Assembly: GCF_009730915.1 (NCBI RefSeq)
Contig: NC_052489.1
Span: forward strand, 30,993,916-31,057,915
Length of the DNA: 64,000 nt
DNA from: Dioscorea cayenensis subsp. rotundata
Lineage: Eukaryota > Streptophyta > Magnoliopsida > Dioscoreales > Dioscoreaceae
Direction: 5' to 3'
The position numbers and the translations under genes were made by a program. Shown here in pieces: positions 24,685-37,700 of this stretch. The first letter of the stretch is position 1; each line of letters starts with the position of its first letter. The notes beneath the pieces are model-generated. The model ran no database searches. It worked only from the letters and a program-made list of their open reading frames with translations, and had not been told where the DNA came from.

Positions 24685-25626
24685 TACCCGGTTGTCCTAA
24701 GTTTCAGTCTCTATATTTGTTTAATTGTTACCCCGTATTTTATGTTGTTTTGTAGTTCACCTCTTGCTCTTTTTTATTGGAGTTGTAAGCCTTTGTTTGT
24801 TTATGATGAAAACAAATTGAAGGATTGGAATACTTTTTATTTTCTTTCTTTAACTAAGCCATAAAATGTGATAAAAAGAAAGAAAAGAAGAACGCAAGGG
24901 AGTTTCTATAAATTGTGGTTGTCATTTTATTGGAATGAAATCCTATTTTTTGCAAGTTGTGAATCTTGTGATGTTTTCCAGATTGTGTGTTTTTTAGGCA
25001 AAAATGAGAGTGCCTCCTCTCCGACAAAAGGAGCTAAAAAGAGGGGAATAATTAACATAGCAACCTTTATTAATTATTCAGCTACACATGGCTGCTTGTA
25101 ACTTGTAAGGGTCCTGCCTGCCTTAAACGCTCGGCATATCGCGTGAGGCCGTGACAGCTGGCACCATAACGGGTTACCTTCTTAGACCTGTTCACAGACA
25201 CAAGCTGTCTATGGCATCCAGGTACTTCCCAAGAGGCATATCATCAGTTCTCATTCGCATGGGCTCCATGATATGTTGGCAGAATTCCAAGATTTCAAAC
25301 TTGCATTAAAGAATGTGATGCTCGATCACGTTCACGCATGGGGGTCCAATCTGGGACACTGTATTGTCGGTGATCTGAGATGCATTAATCATCCATCATA
25401 ATATATATATATATATATAATGGTAATCATGTACTCCAAAGATCTTTATTGTTGATTAATATGAATACAATGTCAATAAATGATATCATTAAAGATAAGA
25501 TAATTACAATTAACCATCAGTGCCGACAGAAAGCATGAATCTTGTTGTCCACCACTTCAGATGGAATGAAGCACAAACTTCAAAAGCATGGGTTATTTGC
25601 ATACGGTTGTATCTTAGCTGACGATT
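24559..25626. other. Spacer between SAM synthetase and CAF2 (convergent)
   Basis: Two facing 3' UTRs. A (TA)n tract lies at about 25401-25418. A GC-richer stretch at 25110-25390 looks locally coding on the minus strand, but I cannot assign it; see the findings. Confidence 0.5.
24651..24684. repeat. (CT)n microsatellite
   Basis: About 15 CT units just after the SAM synthetase stop, probably within its 3' UTR. Confidence 0.9.
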
Positions 25627-28600
25627 CTAAATTGCCTCACTGGCATCATTGTCATAGAATTCATACATTTCATCATCTGCTTCTGTGTCACTGGACATGC
25701 CAGCTTCTTCTTCCTTATCATCATCATCATCATAAATTGGAAGTTTGGATTCCGAATTAAGAAGATCAGTACCTGTACCTTCTAAGCCAGAGACTATTAA
25801 GGCTGGATAAGAATGCTCAGTTGCTTGTGAAATGGCTTCAAATTCTTCAACTCTTTCTAGAAGAGAATCCGGACTCAGTTCAGTAGCATCCAACAGCAAA
25901 GCTTTCTGAGTCTCAATTGCACGCTTCCACAATTCCAACATTCTTGAGCTAGATACTTCCTTTTTGTCGATGTTGTCATTACATTTACTAACCACATGAC
26001 CTGTGAAAAGTTAAATATAAAATTTTCTGTGATGTTAGTAATCCCAAAACATGATAATAGTACTATTCTTTAGACAATTGCTACATCACCAAATTCGAAA
26101 GACATCTTTATATGAGGCCAAAAAAATCAATATGAATAAAGACGCTATTGTTCAACCATTCATTTGCCACTTGCTTTTAAGCAAAATGATCAAACTGTAA
26201 GGTTTCATATGCTCAACTAAGGCAGTTGACACATAAAGCAGAAAAGGAGCTCAAAAGAAGCGCACCTGGACTGCTTGTATCAGATGAATCACCACAATCA
26301 TCTTTATTAAGTCTTGAAACTGATGGGGCTGATTTTTTAAACTTTGATTTCCAATCATTGCCCCTCCACATCAGTATCTGCTCCTTGTCAAAAGACAGTA
26401 AAACACATGGAACCAATTCCTGTAAACAAAGCAGCAGTGTCAGCAAGGATTTACTTGCTGATTCAAAAGTATCTGCTTCTAATTTGTGAGAGGATGAATT
26501 CTTTTAGTTATAGAACTGGAAATGTTTTCCAAAAGGAAAATAAGCTAATTAAATTCATGTTGATCACATGGTCACAAACCATTAACTTTGCTCCAATCTT
26601 CTTATAATCACTTGCATGCATCCCTTCACAATTGATCTTTACCAAACGGCACTCCTCAAAAGCATCCCTAACATCCTTAACAAGATCAATATATATTCCA
26701 TTCTTCGCTGCAAGAGAAGAGATCAATAGCGAGTAGTGGTTAGTTTCCTTCAAAAAAACAATCTGGATATTAAGAAGGTGACTTGTTTCAGTCATTTTGG
26801 GAATTCCAACAAAAAAATTTGAAACTAATTATTCAGCGGAAAGTTTCATTGACTTGACTAAAGTTTGCAAATTAATATAAAACAGTCATATTTGTGTACC
26901 ATAGATGTGTTACTTCATTATAGCTTGGATGCAATTACAGATGTATACTAAAATAGTTTGAATCCCTTCAGGTTTAAATCTGCATGGATAGGTAATAAGT
27001 CATTTACTAAGATTTCATTCCTAAACTCAATAGGAACTCAGGCCACATTATAAGATTTCATTCTAAAACTGAAGAAGGATTACGGCCACAGATCCAAAGC
27101 ACACTAAGCTCTTCCAAATGTGGTGGCAGAAAGATAAACAAGACTATATCTCTATGAATAATCTACCAAAAGTGGATAACTAAAAAGCAAGAATGAAAAA
27201 CCTTGAGACAGAAATAAGACTCTTATCACCTAGTTTACAAATTGGCAATAATTTTTCCCCTTTCCTTCTGAATTCATCCGCTTCTTGTTTTGTTAGTCCT
27301 CCTGGAGCATCTTGAATAAGTTTTGGATAAACAGGTGCAGCTGGTTTCCACAGCATTATAGGATAACGTGGACGTACACGAGGGTTATAGTTTCTGCCAC
27401 GAAATAGATAAACAACCCCACCTTGCCGATATATAATCTTCCCCCCAGTTTTTTCCTAACATTATAAAAACCACACCATGTCAATCAAAGACAGCCACCA
27501 ATGCTCCAACTTCAAAGAGCTTAGATCAACTGAAATTGCAAAGCAAAAGGAACCAATCAAAACTTAATCCAGGTAGTTCATGACCGCAAATAATCACATT
27601 TATCAAGTCCCATTTGCTTTTTTACCAATACTTCAGAACCTAAATAATCTAGCATTACACACAAAAGCATTAAGTAAACAAACAAACAAACTTTATCAAA
27701 GCACAATTGCAATGAAAAAAGATGATAAATAACATATTAACATACTTGAATTGCTCATGACATGCCGCACAAAAAACCTCACCTCAAGATGCCGGCATAC
27801 ATTGTTCATATCGACTGTTGGCACGCCCCTGCACCGAATCTTGCAAATCTCCTGCCTTTTCCAATGTGTGTGCACTAATTCCAGCATGTTATGTGTCAAT
27901 CCATCTCTCCCTGCATTCCATCCCAAACGATCAACACAATCATTCTCAAAAGCCAAACAACAGGAATAAAAGCAAACACCTTGCAGGCATACCAAGATTG
28001 ACCTGTCGATTGTGCGACAGATGTGGCTTCACTAACGCCTTCGCCTCCCACCTCTTGAGCGGCGCCCCCAATATCTCCTGCCTGCTTCTCGTATCCTCTG
28101 GATACGACCCCAGTTCTGCCCCGGACCTTCCCCTCATCTCCAAGACCTTCACCTGCTCCCCCTCCTCTCCGCTGATCGCCGGCGGATTTAAGGGCTCAAA
28201 AAGTCGAATCTTGCCTCTCTTCAAGGCTTTCATCTTCTTGGAAAGCAACGGGGCTTTGCCGGTCCACGGCCGGGGTCTGTCCGGCGGAGCGAAAGGGAGG
28301 AAGGTCGCCTCCCGTATAGCGAGAGGCTTCGCTTTGGGTGTCTCAGAGTAACTGTACTGAAACTCGAATGGGGCGCCGGGGAGACGATAAGAAACGCCAT
28401 CGGGGCCTAGGATGACAGCCCTACCGTCAGGAGACTCCTCGACGGCGCCGCCGGGAGGGATTGGCTTGTGGTACTTGGTGCGGGAGTGTGGGGCTTTCAG
28501 AGAAGGGGACTGTTTGGGGGGTACTCTGGGAAGACGAGGCGGGGGCTTTTTGGGAATGGAAAGGGGCGGGGGCATTCTGGGAAGTGGATCATTGAGTCGG

Positions 28601-28662
28601 GGATCGGACGGCGGAGATCTGAAGAGGTTCCCGCCGGCGGGAAGTGACGACAAAACCCGCAT
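25627..28662 (-). CDS. CAF2: CRS2-associated factor 2-like, chloroplast group II intron splicing
   Basis: Binds the peptidyl-tRNA-hydrolase-like protein CRS2 and splices group IIB introns in chloroplasts (family knowledge). Exons in coding order: 28662-27993, 27910-27783, 27455-27230, 26707-26580, 26419-26266, 26000-25627; 1680 nt, 559 residues, all GT-AG. N-terminus is Pro/Arg/Ser-rich and acid-poor, suiting a transit peptide. Then comes the CAF2-type block [32 protein letters not shown]. Two CRM RNA-binding domains follow: about 205-295 ([43 protein letters not shown]) and about 320-415 ([46 protein letters not shown]). The C-terminus is acidic with a run of five Asp. CAF1 is the alternative, but the [10 protein letters not shown] form matches CAF2. 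Confidence 0.92.
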
Positions 28663-28989
28663 CTTCTCCGACGAAGCTGTACTAAAACACTAGCTCCAAA
28701 TATCAGGAGGGATATCGTGGGACCCAGCTGTGTATTTGGTGATACGCGGTGAAGTTTTATTGGTCTTCACGAGTGTTTGCTGTTATGGCATGTCTTTCCA
28801 ATCGCATATTTATTTATTTATTTATTTTTTAATAATTTTTAATAACAAAAGGTAAACGCTAACAACAGTTAAATCTATCGTTATTGCTGTGTCCTGATAT
28901 GAAAATACTTATATATTTATACTGAGTGATGATACAAATGTTGTAAAGCTCTGATACATAACTTTTTTACATTTAAATAATTATAAAAA
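28663..28989. other. CAF2 upstream region up to the gap
   Basis: Should hold the CAF2 promoter and leader, reading leftward. No clear TATA box seen. Followed by the N gap. Confidence 0.45.
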
Positions 28990-29989
28990 NNNNNNNNNNN
29001 NNNNNNNNNNNNNNNNNNNNNNNNNNNNNNNNNNNNNNNNNNNNNNNNNNNNNNNNNNNNNNNNNNNNNNNNNNNNNNNNNNNNNNNNNNNNNNNNNNNN
29101 NNNNNNNNNNNNNNNNNNNNNNNNNNNNNNNNNNNNNNNNNNNNNNNNNNNNNNNNNNNNNNNNNNNNNNNNNNNNNNNNNNNNNNNNNNNNNNNNNNNN
29201 NNNNNNNNNNNNNNNNNNNNNNNNNNNNNNNNNNNNNNNNNNNNNNNNNNNNNNNNNNNNNNNNNNNNNNNNNNNNNNNNNNNNNNNNNNNNNNNNNNNN
29301 NNNNNNNNNNNNNNNNNNNNNNNNNNNNNNNNNNNNNNNNNNNNNNNNNNNNNNNNNNNNNNNNNNNNNNNNNNNNNNNNNNNNNNNNNNNNNNNNNNNN
29401 NNNNNNNNNNNNNNNNNNNNNNNNNNNNNNNNNNNNNNNNNNNNNNNNNNNNNNNNNNNNNNNNNNNNNNNNNNNNNNNNNNNNNNNNNNNNNNNNNNNN
29501 NNNNNNNNNNNNNNNNNNNNNNNNNNNNNNNNNNNNNNNNNNNNNNNNNNNNNNNNNNNNNNNNNNNNNNNNNNNNNNNNNNNNNNNNNNNNNNNNNNNN
29601 NNNNNNNNNNNNNNNNNNNNNNNNNNNNNNNNNNNNNNNNNNNNNNNNNNNNNNNNNNNNNNNNNNNNNNNNNNNNNNNNNNNNNNNNNNNNNNNNNNNN
29701 NNNNNNNNNNNNNNNNNNNNNNNNNNNNNNNNNNNNNNNNNNNNNNNNNNNNNNNNNNNNNNNNNNNNNNNNNNNNNNNNNNNNNNNNNNNNNNNNNNNN
29801 NNNNNNNNNNNNNNNNNNNNNNNNNNNNNNNNNNNNNNNNNNNNNNNNNNNNNNNNNNNNNNNNNNNNNNNNNNNNNNNNNNNNNNNNNNNNNNNNNNNN
29901 NNNNNNNNNNNNNNNNNNNNNNNNNNNNNNNNNNNNNNNNNNNNNNNNNNNNNNNNNNNNNNNNNNNNNNNNNNNNNNNNNNNNNNNNN
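28990..29989. other. Assembly gap, 1000 N
   Basis: Exactly 1000 undetermined bases, so probably a placeholder of arbitrary length. Any open frame drawn across it is an artefact. Confidence 0.99.
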
Positions 29990-31038
29990 ATTATTGCTTT
30001 TGATCGCGTACATAGACCAAATGAAAAACAAAATGTAACCCCAGCCGTAAAAATCTCCCTACAAACTACAAGATCATATAATAATCACACAATAAAACCA
30101 AAAAATTTCTCTTTATAATAGAGTACTTTACAAATCAAACCGAAGAAAAACCCATCGAATATCAAAAACAAAGAAAACCGCACAACATCTTCAACGACAT
30201 CCACCTCGCCTCATTATCTTGAGCGCTAAACTAATGAAACGCCAAGAGTTGGAGGGAGTTCTCCTTTGAGGCAGTGGTCCAATCCTACAGAAGATGTCCA
30301 GGCAACGACAACTTTGAAAAAGAAAAATCTGAAGAGATGAAGAGAGAAAAAGGAAACCGGTGCCAATAATGATGTTCTCCTGATTAACCAAAGAAAAAAA
30401 CGCTTTCTCTTAAAGAAGAAAAAAATTATTGCGATAGAAAGGCGTATGGTCAAACCATGTCTCACTTGCCACAACTTCCCCTACAAGGGATAATTTCGTT
30501 AAAAAAATTCAAAACTAATTCCATTACATGCTTGGGGTTTCAAATTCATCAGTATGAAAAAGAAGGATTTTTAGAGATTTCAAATTAATGGGGTGTTTAG
30601 AAATATTAGAAATTTATGGGTTTTTATGGCAAATTTCCACTTTTGATAAAACAATTAATATTCCCTTACAAATAATGCTAATATAATTTGTTTCCTTTTA
30701 ATTTTAAAATCTTTATTTCATGAATTAATAATTTTTAAAAATTATGGACAAATTACAAATAGGAATAACGCATTGCTACAATAATATCATGAAAAATCAT
30801 AGTACGGTCTAGACCGTACATGCACCTCGGATCCATAACCACTTTTAAGGACAAAACGGTCTTTTCGAAATGGTCTCCCGGCCACGAATAACGGAGTTAA
30901 TCAAGAACCTCATATCGGATTCGGATCCGGGTCGAAACCCGCATGCGATTCGGATCATCCAGGAGATCCGCTCCATCTACTTCCCACCCATCCCGCTCGG
31001 ACGCCATTGACAGCCACCACGGAGCTCGGAGAACAACG
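29990..31038. other. Upstream region of the methyltransferase gene
   Basis: AT-rich to about 30780 without coding sequence, then GC-richer leader. It contains the 18-bp palindrome at 30802-30819. An in-frame upstream ATG lies at 30943, see the methyltransferase entry. Confidence 0.5.
30802..30819. repeat. Perfect 18-bp palindrome
   Basis: GTACGGTCTAGACCGTAC equals its own reverse complement. It lies 237 bases upstream of the chosen methyltransferase start, 141 before the upstream ATG. Confidence 0.95.
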
Positions 31039-31712
31039 ATGACGCAGGGATCAACAACGTTGCACGCATATGGGGAGGCTTCCTACTGGGATCGTCGCTA
31101 TGGCCAGGACCCAGGTCCCTTCGAGTGGTACCAGAAGTACCGCTCCCTCGCGCCGCTGTTTGATCTCTATCTCCGTCGCCACCACCGGCTCCTCCTCGTT
31201 GGCTGTGGTAACTCCGGTAATGCTCTTTTTTATCTCTCTGTTTCTAGGGTTTCGATCACATCAGTTGATGTGAAATCATTCGCTTTTTTGCATGAACACT
31301 TGGTTACCCTATCGGATCTGGAGTTAGATTAGCATGCTGATTAGATTTTCATGGATTAGATTTTGGAAGGGGAGCGAATAAATTGCTCGTTTGTGTGATT
31401 AAATGAGAAATGAGAATTGAGAATGTAGTGGGATTCTGGTTTTAGGGCATTGGAAGTTTTTGGCAGCGAGTGAATCCAGAAAAAGAGGAGTTTGGAAGCA
31501 TTTTCTTAAGCAATAAGTTATGAAATTCGAATCGTTTGTCTAGATAGGGATTTAAGATACAAAACTAATCTGCTGATTTTGAATGCATTTCTTTGTTAAC
31601 CAATGAGCTAAAGGTGTTCATTTGTGATCACTATTTATCATATTGGATTCATGTCATGACAAAATGGTGAGATAAGTTAAAGAGATATCTAGTGCAGCTA
31701 GAGTCTGGTGTG

Positions 31713-31746
<34 letters not shown>

Positions 31747-33923
31747 TTCATGATTTGCCTTTAGAGTGCCAATAAAAATTCAGGCAGCATAGTCTAAGTG
31801 TAAGACTATGACTGTTCTATGTCTTGGAATTTTGATGATGTAGATCATAATTCATTCCTATAATAGAACAGGCTATCAAAGAGGCACTTTTTAACAAATG
31901 GCCAAATTAAATTTAGATGGTATTTTTGCCTCTGGTCTCATTTAAGAATGGCTTCAAAGTTTAGCAGCTGGTTACCTGGTAAAACAGTAGTTATGACATT
32001 GAAATTTATAAGCGCCTCCATGTTATTGTATATGCCTTAGATACATAATTTTACAACATCTGGGTCTAATACCGCTATTTTGATGATCTTTACATGTTGT
32101 TTTCCATTTGTATCTTGAAATATTCCATTTGTGCTTTGTCAATGGTGATAATAAATCAACAGCACTCGGAGAAGACATGTTAAATGATGGCTATGAGGAC
32201 ATTGTTAATATTGACATATCGTCTGTAGTGATTGAAGCCATGCAAACAAAATACCAGGACAAACCAGCTCTCCAGTGTATCCTATTCATATTCTGCTGAC
32301 AGGGCAGTTCTTTTTAACCATTCCATTTGTCAAGCATTTTCTAAATGAGTTCTTATTTCTTTCGGCATTTTCTTTACGACTAATCAGAAGATATTAAAAT
32401 GGATGTGAGAGATATGAGTGATTTTGAATCTGGTTCCTTCGATGCAGTTATTGATAAAGGTACTGTTTTTAATTTTGCATATAGATAGATATATATATAT
32501 ATATATATATATATATTTCTGAAGTTCATTCTCCGCATATCGTTGTTTAGAATAAATAATTACATAATTTTGTAAAACCTGCTGCCTTCTTGATATTGCT
32601 AGTCCCTTTTCAGGTACACTTGATTCACTTATGGTGAGTTTCTTCTAACTCTGTTACCTGTGACCATAGTATACTATGCTCATATTCTCACCCATAGCTG
32701 TCATTGGCCTTAGTGTGGACATGATGCACAGGAGAATGCAACTAAGATGCTCGAAGAAGTTGGCAGGTATACAATTATAAAATCTGCAAAAATTTGCTTG
32801 CTAGATTGAACTTAATCCTTTACCTGGTTCGTTTAGCTTAATTTGGATCTTCTTTGTTTGAATTTGAAATTATCAGGGTTCTCAAGGATAAAGGAGTATA
32901 TTTTCTGGTACCACCAATGTATTTTGAGTTATCCAAGATTATTAATATTAATCATCCTTGTGTTCTGTTTTTATTTGAGTAGCAAACAATTTTGTATATA
33001 TTGTCTTACTGACTGTTGTTGTGCTAACACAGATTACATATGGAGATCCAAACTACCGTTTGTATTTGCTGAAGGAACTGCGCTACTGGACAATAAATAT
33101 GCATGTAATAGGTTAGCTGACATCTCTGTTTATTTAATGGCAACAATAAATGGGAAATTCTTGTGATTTACAATTTATTTTTCCTACGTGCCGAGGATAG
33201 TCTGTCTTCAGATAGTGGTCTTCTTTTCTATTCTCCATCTAGAACCCAGAGAAGTTTTCCTTCACTCAATCCATCTGTAAACTTGACTAGCCAGGTCAAT
33301 TTTTGTTAGTGAGTACTGTATTTTGCTAAGTCAAAGAGTATTAATGCCACAATTTTTAGGGTTAGTCTGTCACTGAAGATGGCAAATAAGTGGTTGGGTG
33401 ATATGTGGTGGTTCTTTTAATTTTATCAAGCATCATCTTTTCTTCTTTTCGTATAATTCCTTATAGGTAGGATTTTTTATATACTTATTCTTAATCGGCA
33501 TAGTGGAAATTTTATATCTTAATCAGGGGGAAAAAATTATGTATTCCCTGCGTAATTCAGTGGTGTGTTTTCCTTATCTGAACAGGTGGTTTACGATTTT
33601 CTAATCACATTTTTCTTTCTAATTTCTCTTGGCAATAAAAATGATTCAAATGTTTAGATCGATTAGAGAAAACTGCAGATAAACGATGCTGGGACCTAAC
33701 CACGCCAATCCCATGGACTGAAGATGGTAGCTTAGCAACAGCAGTTCTTGGCTCAAACCCTGAAATACATTACATCTATGTCTGCATTAAGGTACATTAT
33801 ATTTATTGCACTTTTCAGTATCTATAATTTTTTTTAAAAACTCATTAATGACATGTCTCTTGGTTCCAGGATGAATCCTTAAGTCAACATGGAAATGAGG
33901 AACCAAATAGCTCGGAACACTGA
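31039..33923 (+). CDS. SAM-dependent methyltransferase, EEF1AKMT4/METTL13-like
   Basis: Class I methyltransferase of the family that includes animal eEF1A lysine methyltransferases; the plant substrate is not known to me. Exons: 31039-31216, 32163-32276, 32391-32459, 32614-32633, 32714-32766, 32877-32907, 33033-33111, 33658-33791, 33870-33923; 732 nt, 243 residues. Start MTQGSTTLHAYGEASYWDRRY fits plant homologues. SAM motif I is LLLVGCGNSALGED; then IVNIDISSVVI, KMDVRDM, FDAVIDKGTLDSLM, ITYGDPNYR and HYIYVCIK. An in-frame ATG at 30943 would add 32 residues rich in Ser, Arg and His, possibly a targeting peptide. Exon 4 is only 20 nt. The intron after exon 2 has a GTATCCTAT donor, like U12-type introns, and keeps the frame only if it ends at AGAAG. 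Confidence 0.88.
31715..31744. repeat. (AT)n microsatellite in intron 1 of the methyltransferase
   Basis: About 15 AT units. Similar tracts lie in intron 3 (about 32490-32517) and downstream of the gene (about 34101-34134). Confidence 0.9.
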
Positions 33924-34095
33924 GCACCACTGTTGTTAATTTTATTTTCATCCTACTACCAGTCATTCCTCTGATGAGAAATCTCTGAGCTTTCATTTCT
34001 TCTGTAACAACTGATTATTCATTAAGGCTGTATTCTGACATTGTAACTAATGTTGCTTGTTGTTCCATACTTCAATATTATTCTACTTAAACAGA

Positions 34096-34138
<43 letters not shown>

Positions 34139-34776
34139 TAACCTTTTAACTTCCCAAACTTTATTTTCCATCAAGCTCCTGCTAATGAATGAGGCCTTTA
34201 TAAATAAAAAAATAAAGGCATTGGAGATCATTTTAGCTTGAATATGGTGTTAAGCTGTCATCATGTTTTTTCATTTTTGAGCACCGAGCTCATGTGAGAT
34301 AGACAGAGAGTACACACGCGCACGTGCCAAGCTGGACTCCTCTTCTCCTAGTTTTCTTGGCCTCCAAGTCATGGTTTCCAAGAAAAATTTACAAAACACC
34401 CCTTCAAAAACAAAATAATTAATGCATTCTTATAGAAACAGTGTCCTTTTTTTTTTGGCTCAACAGTAAATATAAACAAGTGAGGGGGTTGCATGTAAAG
34501 AAGGTCCATCAAAATACAAGGAAAGAAGGAACGGCATCTTGGTGTGAAGACCGGTAAAGGTCTCTTGACTTGCGTGTCCGATCTCTCTTTCCCTAAAAGC
34601 CCCTTCTTTTGTTCTTCTTCTTCGATCTTCAAACCCTTCTCTTTTTCCCTCTTTTTGGTGTCACATCACGGGGATTGTTAGGGTTTTCGCTCCCCCCCCG
34701 TCCATGATCGTTGTCATCGCTCCTGATCCTATCCGAAACTCCTGATTCCTCCTCTCATGACAGCCCTCGCAGGCGG
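33924..34776. other. Methyltransferase 3' UTR and CAMTA promoter/leader
   Basis: Contains a long (AT)n tract (34101-34134) and, from about 34560, pyrimidine-rich sequence that is probably the CAMTA 5' leader, including a C run near 34692-34701. No gene seen. Confidence 0.5.
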
Positions 34777-37700
34777 ATGGCGGAGCCTAGGAGATTCTCT
34801 CTGAATTCTCAACTGGGTAAGTCCTCCTGCTTCCTTTCGATTCCATTCGCTTGATGTTTCTCTTGTTGGATTTCGTTGTTTCTTGTTTGTGTTTTGATCT
34901 CTGATTTGCGTGTGTTTCTTAAGTTCTTATTTCTTGGTCATGAGGTTTTCCTTATTTTCTTGCTTGTTTTTTTTTTTTATTAAGAATGTCATGCATCAAT
35001 GCAGATGACTATGAAATTTTTTCTTCTTGGAATTCATTTGTTTTTGTTTGTGTTTGTTAATAAAGCTCATATTTCTTGATCGTGATATTTTCTTGTTTTT
35101 ATGAATAAGAATGTCATGTGCCAATGCGGATGACCTATTGAGTGTTTTATTATGAAGGAAATGTTGTTGTTTTCGGCATTTTAGTATATAATTAGTATGG
35201 AACGTGTTCTTGATTTTTCGGTGGTGTGTTCAGAAGTTGATGTGTATATCCGGTGCAAGAATATATGTGAAGTTCTTGAGTGTGATGTAATCTAATGTAT
35301 TTGTTTTGTGGACAGACATTGGACAGATTGTGTTAGAGGCCAAGACCCGCTGGTTGCGTCCAACTGAAATTTGTGAAATACTTCGCAACTACCAGAAGTT
35401 CTCATTGACTCCAGATCCCCCTTACAAACCTTCAAGTATATATGTCTTCTCGTTTTCATCTCTCTTTGGCATTGGATGGCTGATGATTTAGGAGTTCATG
35501 AAGTTCCTGTCTGGTTTATCATGTTTTTGGTCTTCTTGTTATCCTGCTGGCTAATGTTTATGTTTCTTGATTATAAAGGATGTGTCCTTTCTTGCCTTTG
35601 TATAGAATATTCATTCTTTCCTTTTCAATGGTATTACGCTGCTTGTCTATGAAATCTAACAAGATTATTAACGTGTTCAAGTTAGGAACATTGTAATCAT
35701 TTTAGCCAACCTAAGCTCCTGCTTTTCCTAAGTTACCCATGAGTTTCATATCATCATCTTGCAGGTGGTTCTTTGTTCTTATTCGATCGGAAGGTGCTTA
35801 GATATTTTCGTAAAGATGGCCATTCTTGGAGAAAGAAGAAGGATGGGAAAACTGTTCGGGAAGCTCATGAAAAACTAAAGGTCTCTACTTTCACTTCCGC
35901 ATATTAACATTCTTGAAAGTCAAGGCCTTGCTATTGGTTTTTTTTTCCTTTATCATTTTATAAATTATTTAACTCTTGTACACCTGAGCTGGAATTGGGT
36001 GAAAACCCTTGAAAGGCATCATTCCGTTTTGCACTTTTGTTATGATGATGTTCATGTTTACTCCTTTTCATTCTAGTCTGGCAGTATAGATGTTCTGCAT
36101 TGCTACTATGCTCATGGTGAGGACAATGAGAATTTCCAGAGACGAAGCTATTGGTTACTTGATGGGTGAGTAAATGAGCTACAAATTCAGTTCATCTGAG
36201 CTTGTTACTTGCATGTGTATGGATCATGTTGTTTATTTTCTTCTACATTAGGCTAGATGGAGCTTTGAAGCACTTGTTATGTTCTTCCCTATCTTTGTTT
36301 ACCTCCTATCTGCAGAAAAGGGGATCATATTTTCTGAGTTTTGTTTATCTTTTAAGGAAAAAATCAATTAAAAAGGAGTGTTTTTACTGAAATAGCTGTA
36401 ATAGTTTAGTGTTGGTTCATGTTATGTTAAGCACAAAATTGAGACCATGACAATTATTTTGGCTATTATTCATGTCAACGACTTAATATGGTTATAAAAT
36501 CAATTATAGATATGTCTCACAATTAGCCATCAACTAGTGCAGAAGAAATAAACATGGCTTGGCTATCGATCTGACTTGAATAGAGAAGTGTGATTTTGCA
36601 GCAACATGGAAACATCCAGCCCATTGCCTCCCGTGATTGAGGTTCTTGCTAATCTGAAAAACAGAGCATCTACATCCAGCCATAGCATTCATGAGCATGA
36701 ACCCAGATCCTCTCTTCCTTTAATACCAGTTTTCTATGTAACTATAGGAACATCGATTATATGTGAAACATGTGTTCTGGTATGAGTATTTTTAGATTTG
36801 ATGTCACTTATGCATGCATTAACTGTGGTTGGGCGTGTTTGATGGGCACATCTATTTATGACTTCACCCTGCTTGTTGAGAAGAACTTTGCCTGGATTCT
36901 TATTTGCACATTCACTTCCTTTCTCTAGTGTTCTAGATTTGGTATTTTACTTATTCTCCCCTTGTCTACTCTTGAAAAACACTGGTAGACTACATGGAGC
37001 ACCCTCTCGTTGTAGACACTACTGTTTTTATTTTTAAGGAAAACAAGCGTCTGTATTTAAATTCTCCTATGAAAGATCCTATTGCAATCAAAATGTGTTA
37101 TTTTCTTTATTGGGTTGATTTTAAATTTACTTTGACTGTTACTTTTTTCTTCCAGAAATTTGGAGCACATTGTGCTTGTTCACTACAGAGATGTTAATGA
37201 GGTTTTTTCTCATCCACCTGTACTTTCATCTCTGGTAGCTAACCATTGTGCTTACTGAGACAATTCATAATCTTAGATTTTAAATCATTTTGGAGAAGTT
37301 TCTCTTCATGGGCAACATTATACTTTGCATATAAAATGGTATATTTTATTCCTCTTTCTACAGGGAATCAACTCCAGTGTGCCTTGCTTGTTAAATTCAG
37401 ACCCAGGGTCGATTAATTGCACGTTTGGTGCTCAAAGTAGTTCCGGTCAAAGTCTTTCTTCTGAATTTGAGGAAGCAGATTCTGTTGTTGACTATGGAGG
37501 TGTCCCCTTGATTCTATTTCTAACACTGAATTCAATTTTGCATCTTTGCCAAGGAATAATGTTGACAATAATAACATTAATGTTAGTGGATTGATAGATC
37601 CTGCAGGATTCGGCAAGCCAATAAATGCTTTTTATTTGCCTCAAGGGCATCCCCAAAATTCAACACTAAGTGAAGGGCAACACATAGCCCATGGAACTTC

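Noticed and set aside
27818-28351. 177-codon plus-strand frame over the CAF2 first exon
   Set aside because: Antisense shadow of a conserved exon; no protein family features.
28973-30031. 352-codon minus-strand open frame
   Set aside because: It consists almost entirely of the N gap.
31715-34134. Long AT microsatellites as possible structured or regulatory elements
   Set aside because: Plain dinucleotide repeats of a kind seen all over the window.
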